Assembly: GCA_017461605.1 (NCBI GenBank) | Contig: JAFTXN010000002.1 | Location: 310,001-374,000 of the forward strand | DNA: 64,000 bases | Reading direction: 5' to 3' | From: Bacteroidaceae bacterium | Lineage (GTDB): Bacteria; Bacteroidota; Bacteroidia; Bacteroidales; Bacteroidaceae | Shown here: in pieces, positions 60,819 through 64,000 of the stretch | Layout: the number at the start of each line of letters is the position of its first letter | Position numbering within the stretch: the stretch's first letter is position 1 | The notes under the pieces: model-generated | Seen by the model: only the letters and a program-made list of their open reading frames with translations | The model's database searches: none | Told to the model about the DNA's origin: nothing | Made by a program: the position numbers and the translations under genes

Positions 60819-62402
60819 ATGGCAAACAACATAAAACCCGGCGAAGTGTCGGATGTGCTCTTGCAAAAACTTCAAAACCTCAACGTCGAAGCACAGTTTG
60901 AGGAAGTGGGCACCGTGCTGACTGTCGGCGACGGCGTGGCACACGTTTATGGATTGACCAACGTAACAGAAAACGAGCTGATTGAGTTTGAAAACGGGGT
61001 AATGGCAGTAGCCATGAACCTCGAAGAGGACAACGTCGGTGCAGTGTTGCTCGGTTCGAGCGAAGGTATCAAGGAGGGCCAAACGGTGAAACGCACCGGA
61101 CGCGTGGCATCCATCATGGTCAGTGAGCAGATGCTCGGCCGTGTAATCAATCCCTTGGGGCAGCCCCTTGATGGTAACGGAGAAATCGGTGGGGAGAAAT
61201 TCCTCATGCCGCTCGACCGTAAGGCTCCCGGTGTAATCTATCGTCAGCCCGTTAATCAGCCTCTGCAGACAGGTCTCAAGAGTGTTGACTCCATGATTCC
61301 CATCGGACGCGGCCAGCGTGAGCTGATCATCGGTGACCGCCAAACCGGTAAGACGGCCATCGCCATTGATACTATCATCAATCAGCGCTCCAATTATGAG
61401 AATGGCGATCCCGTTTACTGTATTTATGTAGCGATAGGTCAGAAGGCATCCACGGTGGCCAACATTGTGAATACGCTTAAGGAAGCCGGTGCTATGGACT
61501 ACACCATCGTGGTGAGTGCTACAGCTGCCGAATCGGCCGCATTGCAGTACTTTGCCCCCATGGCCGGTGCAGCCATCGGAGAGTATTTCCGTGACCGAGG
61601 CATGCATGCTCTTGTGGTCTACGATGACCTCTCCAAGCAAGCCGTGGCTTATCGTGAAGTATCACTCATCCTGCGTCGTCCCTCCGGACGTGAGGCCTAT
61701 CCCGGTGATGTGTTCTATCTGCATTCACGTTTGTTGGAACGCGCTGCCAAGATTAATAATCAGCAAGAAGTGGCCTGCCGCATGAACGACCTCCCCGAGA
61801 GCCTCAAGGAACATGTCAAGGGTGGTGGTTCGCTTACCGCTTTGCCCATCATTGAGACGCAAGCCGGCGACGTTTCTGCCTATATCCCCACCAACGTTAT
61901 CTCCATCACCGATGGTCAGATATATCTTGACACCAATCTCTTCAACCAAGGTTTCCGCCCCGCCATCGACGTGGGTATCTCAGTGAGCCGTGTGGGAGGT
62001 GCAGCGCAAATCAAGAGTATGAAGAAGGTGGCCGGAACCTTGAAGATCGACCAGGCACAATATCGTGAATTGGAGTCGTTCGCCAAGTTCTCAAGCGACA
62101 TGGATGCCGTTACGGCCATGACCATCGACCGTGGACGCAAGAACAATCAGCTGCTCATTCAGGCGCAATATAGCCCCATGCCCGTGGCCGAACAGGTAGC
62201 CATACTCTATTGTGGCACACGCGGATTGCTCAAGGATGTGCCTCTTGACAAAGTGCGCGAATTCCAAGACAATTTCCTGCAAATCATACGTGCCAACCAT
62301 GCAGACGATGTGCTCGGCGAATTGCAGAAAGGCAACCTCTCGGAAGAAGTCATCCGTATCATTGAGACCACAGCTGCCGATGTGGCGAGCCGCTACGCAT
62401 AA
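60819..62402 (+). CDS. atpA: F1Fo ATP synthase subunit alpha
   Basis: 527 residues. Non-catalytic nucleotide-binding subunit: Walker [38 protein letters not shown], and the arginine finger in [16 protein letters not shown]. Begins [19 protein letters not shown], the N-terminal helix that contacts delta. Gap of 31 bp from atpH and 60 bp to atpG. Confidence 0.98.
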   Translation: MANNIKPGEVSDVLLQKLQNLNVEAQFEEVGTVLTVGDGVAHVYGLTNVTENELIEFENGVMAVAMNLEEDNVGAVLLGSSEGIKEGQTVKRTGRVASIMVSEQMLGRVINPLGQPLDGNGEIGGEKFLMPLDRKAPGVIYRQPVNQPLQTGLKSVDSMIPIGRGQRELIIGDRQTGKTAIAIDTIINQRSNYENGDPVYCIYVAIGQKASTVANIVNTLKEAGAMDYTIVVSATAAESAALQYFAPMAGAAIGEYFRDRGMHALVVYDDLSKQAVAYREVSLILRRPSGREAYPGDVFYLHSRLLERAAKINNQQEVACRMNDLPESLKEHVKGGGSLTALPIIETQAGDVSAYIPTNVISITDGQIYLDTNLFNQGFRPAIDVGISVSRVGGAAQIKSMKKVAGTLKIDQAQYRELESFAKFSSDMDAVTAMTIDRGRKNNQLLIQAQYSPMPVAEQVAILYCGTRGLLKDVPLDKVREFQDNFLQIIRANHADDVLGELQKGNLSEEVIRIIETTAADVASRYA

Positions 62403-62462
62403 GGCGCAGCCGGTATCACCCATCCGATTGGCAACAATGAATAAAAAACAAGAGACACCCCA

Positions 62463-63332
62463 ATGGCATCACTTAAGGAAGTAAAAAACCGCATATCCTC
62501 CGTCAAAAACACTCGTAAGATAACGAGTGCCATGAAGATGGTGGCTTCCTCCAAATTGCACCATGCTCGACAGTCCATTGAGCGAATGCGTCCCTACGAA
62601 ACACGTCTCAAGGGCATTATGGCTGCTTTCGTCGGTCATCTCGACGAAGACATACATTCGCCTTATGCTGAGACACGTGAGGTAAAGCGAGTGGCCATCG
62701 TAGTCATCTCGTCAAACTCCGGACTCTGTGGAGGCTTCAATGGCAATGTCATCAAGCAATTGCGTGCCGCCATCGAGCACCATCGCAAGGCCGGTACAGA
62801 GATTGTGCGTGTCGTGCCCATCGGCCGTAAAGCAACCGAAGCCACAGCCAAGCTCGGGTTTTCTACCCAAGCCGAAGCTTCTGCTTTGCTCGATCATCCG
62901 CGCTACGATGGTTGTGTGGAAGTGGCCGAAGACCTGATGCAGATGTACGAGGCCGGTGAGGTGGACAAGGTGGAACTCATCTACCACCACTACAAAAGCG
63001 CCTCCACGCAGGAGTTGTTGCACGAGGACTTTCTTCCCGTCAATCTCTCTGCCGAACACCGCAACGAGTCGGCGCAAGCACTCAACTATATTGTTGAGCC
63101 TTCAGCTGCCGAATTGCTTACTCGTCTTGTACCCAAGGCTTTGCATTTACAGCTCTTCACTGCACTGCTCGACAGCTTGGCCAGCGAACACGCTGCACGC
63201 GTCATAGCTATGCAGGTAGCCACCGACAATGCCGACGAACTCTTGGCTGACCTCACTTTAATGTACAACAAGACACGTCAGCAAGCCATTACAGCCGAAC
63301 TGCTCGACATCGTGGGCGGATCGCTGCAATAG
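62463..63332 (+). CDS. atpG: F1Fo ATP synthase subunit gamma
   Basis: 289 residues. Central rotor: N-terminal helix ASLKEVKNRISSVKNTRKITSAMKMVASSK, the Rossmann-like middle (VVISSNSGLCGGFNGNVIKQL) and the C-terminal helix (MQVATDNADELLADLTLMYNKTRQQAITAELLDIVGG). Last gene of the ATP synthase operon, followed by a terminator. Confidence 0.98.
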   Translation: MASLKEVKNRISSVKNTRKITSAMKMVASSKLHHARQSIERMRPYETRLKGIMAAFVGHLDEDIHSPYAETREVKRVAIVVISSNSGLCGGFNGNVIKQLRAAIEHHRKAGTEIVRVVPIGRKATEATAKLGFSTQAEASALLDHPRYDGCVEVAEDLMQMYEAGEVDKVELIYHHYKSASTQELLHEDFLPVNLSAEHRNESAQALNYIVEPSAAELLTRLVPKALHLQLFTALLDSLASEHAARVIAMQVATDNADELLADLTLMYNKTRQQAITAELLDIVGGSLQ

Positions 63333-63365
63333 GGAGTAAGAAAGACACTAATTATAATTTTACAA

Positions 63366-63402
63366 AGAGAGGTGAGGAAGTTATGCTCCTTGCCTCTTTT
63401 TG
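63366..63402 (+). terminator. Terminator of the ATP synthase operon
   Basis: GAGGTGAGGA / TCCTTGCCTC stem with two G-T pairs and an 8-nt loop, then TTTTTG. Confidence 0.75.
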
Positions 63403-63474
63403 TTTCCGGAGGTTTTAACACAGCCTCTCTCCGAGTCATTCAATTTACACACACAAGCTTTATACGAACGAAAT

Positions 63475-64000
63475 ATGACGCAATCAGAATTTATGCACCT
63501 GCAGCATCAGCATGAGGAAGTCCTTGAGAAAATTCGGCTCTTTGCGCACCAATTGCACGAGGACGTAAACCAAACTTATGATAAGGTATATCCCTATGGT
63601 TATCATCTTGATAAGGTGGCTGATGCCGTGCGAAAGTATGGTCATGACGTGTGTGCCGAAGATGCCGACATGCTTCCGCTTTTCTTTGGTGCCTACTTTC
63701 ACGACAGCATTGAGGACGCTCGGTTATCATACAACGATGTGACAAAAATTGCCCGAACGTTTATGGATGAGCAGCAAGCCTATAAGGCAGCCGAAATCGT
63801 TTATGCCTTGACCAACGACAAAGGGCGCACCCGTGCTGAGCGTGCCGGTGAAAAATACTATCAAGGAATTCGTGAAACACCCTACGCTCCGTTCTGCAAA
63901 TTGGCCGACCGCTTGGCAAACATCACCCATTCTTTCCAAGCGCTTAACGACGACAACCGGCACATGAAGGCGGTGTATCACGACGAACTCCCTCATTTCC
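63475..64000 (+). CDS. HD-domain phosphohydrolase, 3' end missing
   Basis: Open from ATG 63475 to the right edge, 175 codons visible, no stop. The sequence starts MTQSEFMHLQHQHEEVLEKI and contains AYFHDSIEDARLSYNDV, an HD motif, and CKLADRLANITHS with a downstream Asp-Arg pair as in RelA/SpoT-type (p)ppGpp hydrolases. Probably a small metal-dependent phosphohydrolase of that group; the substrate is not certain. Preceded by about 70 bp without a clear promoter. Confidence 0.75.
   Translation, partial: MTQSEFMHLQHQHEEVLEKIRLFAHQLHEDVNQTYDKVYPYGYHLDKVADAVRKYGHDVCAEDADMLPLFFGAYFHDSIEDARLSYNDVTKIARTFMDEQQAYKAAEIVYALTNDKGRTRAERAGEKYYQGIRETPYAPFCKLADRLANITHSFQALNDDNRHMKAVYHDELPHF

Overview
The window looks like chromosomal DNA of a Bacteroidales bacterium, probably Prevotellaceae-like, with roughly 50 percent GC. 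Evidence: many genes are preceded by the Bacteroidetes promoter pair TTTG-N19/20-TAnnTTTG rather than sigma70 boxes; Shine-Dalgarno sites are mostly absent; there is a DUF4295 gene beside rpmG and rpmB; the ATP synthase operon starts with beta and epsilon; and there are Porin_O_P, FadL-like, PCMD-domain and BspA-like surface proteins. I cannot name the species. No rRNA, CRISPR array, transposase or phage gene is visible.

Layout. 1-4.4 kb: 3' part of htpG, a DUF1460 amidase-like exoprotein, a HAD phosphatase and panB. 4.4-7 kb: an AT-rich accessory island with a 200-bp palindrome, two small lipoproteins sharing a leader, and a HTH-Fic protein with its own operator. 7-15 kb (minus): map, tsaD, a cinA-type amidase, rpmB-rpmG-DUF4295, ftsY, rimO and two HU-type genes, one of them an HU-transmembrane-LysM chimera. 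15-20.5 kb: a secreted SUMF1-domain protein, a PCMD exoprotein, a BamA/TamA-like barrel and many intergenic repeats. 20.5-24.2 kb: galM, sugar transporter, galK. 24.3-31.3 kb: a kinase-SUMF1 fusion, three tandem tRNA-Val(UAC), ettA, a nucleosidase, a SUI1 homologue, a HhH protein and a ComF protein. 31.6-36.2 kb (minus): META lipoprotein, FadL-like barrel, Tyr/Trp-rich exoprotein, glucosaminidase. 36.2-46.8 kb: dnaG, porin, DUF1599, a DoxX-like ORF running in frame into tpiA, SPOR protein, folE, tRNA-Gly(CCC), NhaD-like antiporter, pfkA. 47-50 kb (minus): three exported proteins, one frameshifted. 50.5-55.7 kb: an AraC regulator divergent from a TolC/HlyD/MFS tripartite efflux operon. 56-63.3 kb: the F1Fo ATP synthase operon, followed by a truncated HD phosphohydrolase.

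The genes are largely housekeeping: galactose uptake and phosphorylation feed glycolysis (pfkA, tpiA), ATP synthase closes energy conservation, and dnaG, ftsY, tsaD, map, rimO and ettA serve replication and translation. The most unusual content lies between and across genes. A repeat family carries a complete Bacteroidetes promoter and sits upstream of four unrelated genes (map, a SUMF1 gene, dnaG, a BspA-like gene). There are several other palindromic or tandem repeat families. At protein level the notable items are the HU-TM-LysM chimera, the DoxX-TpiA in-frame join and the kinase-SUMF1 fusion.
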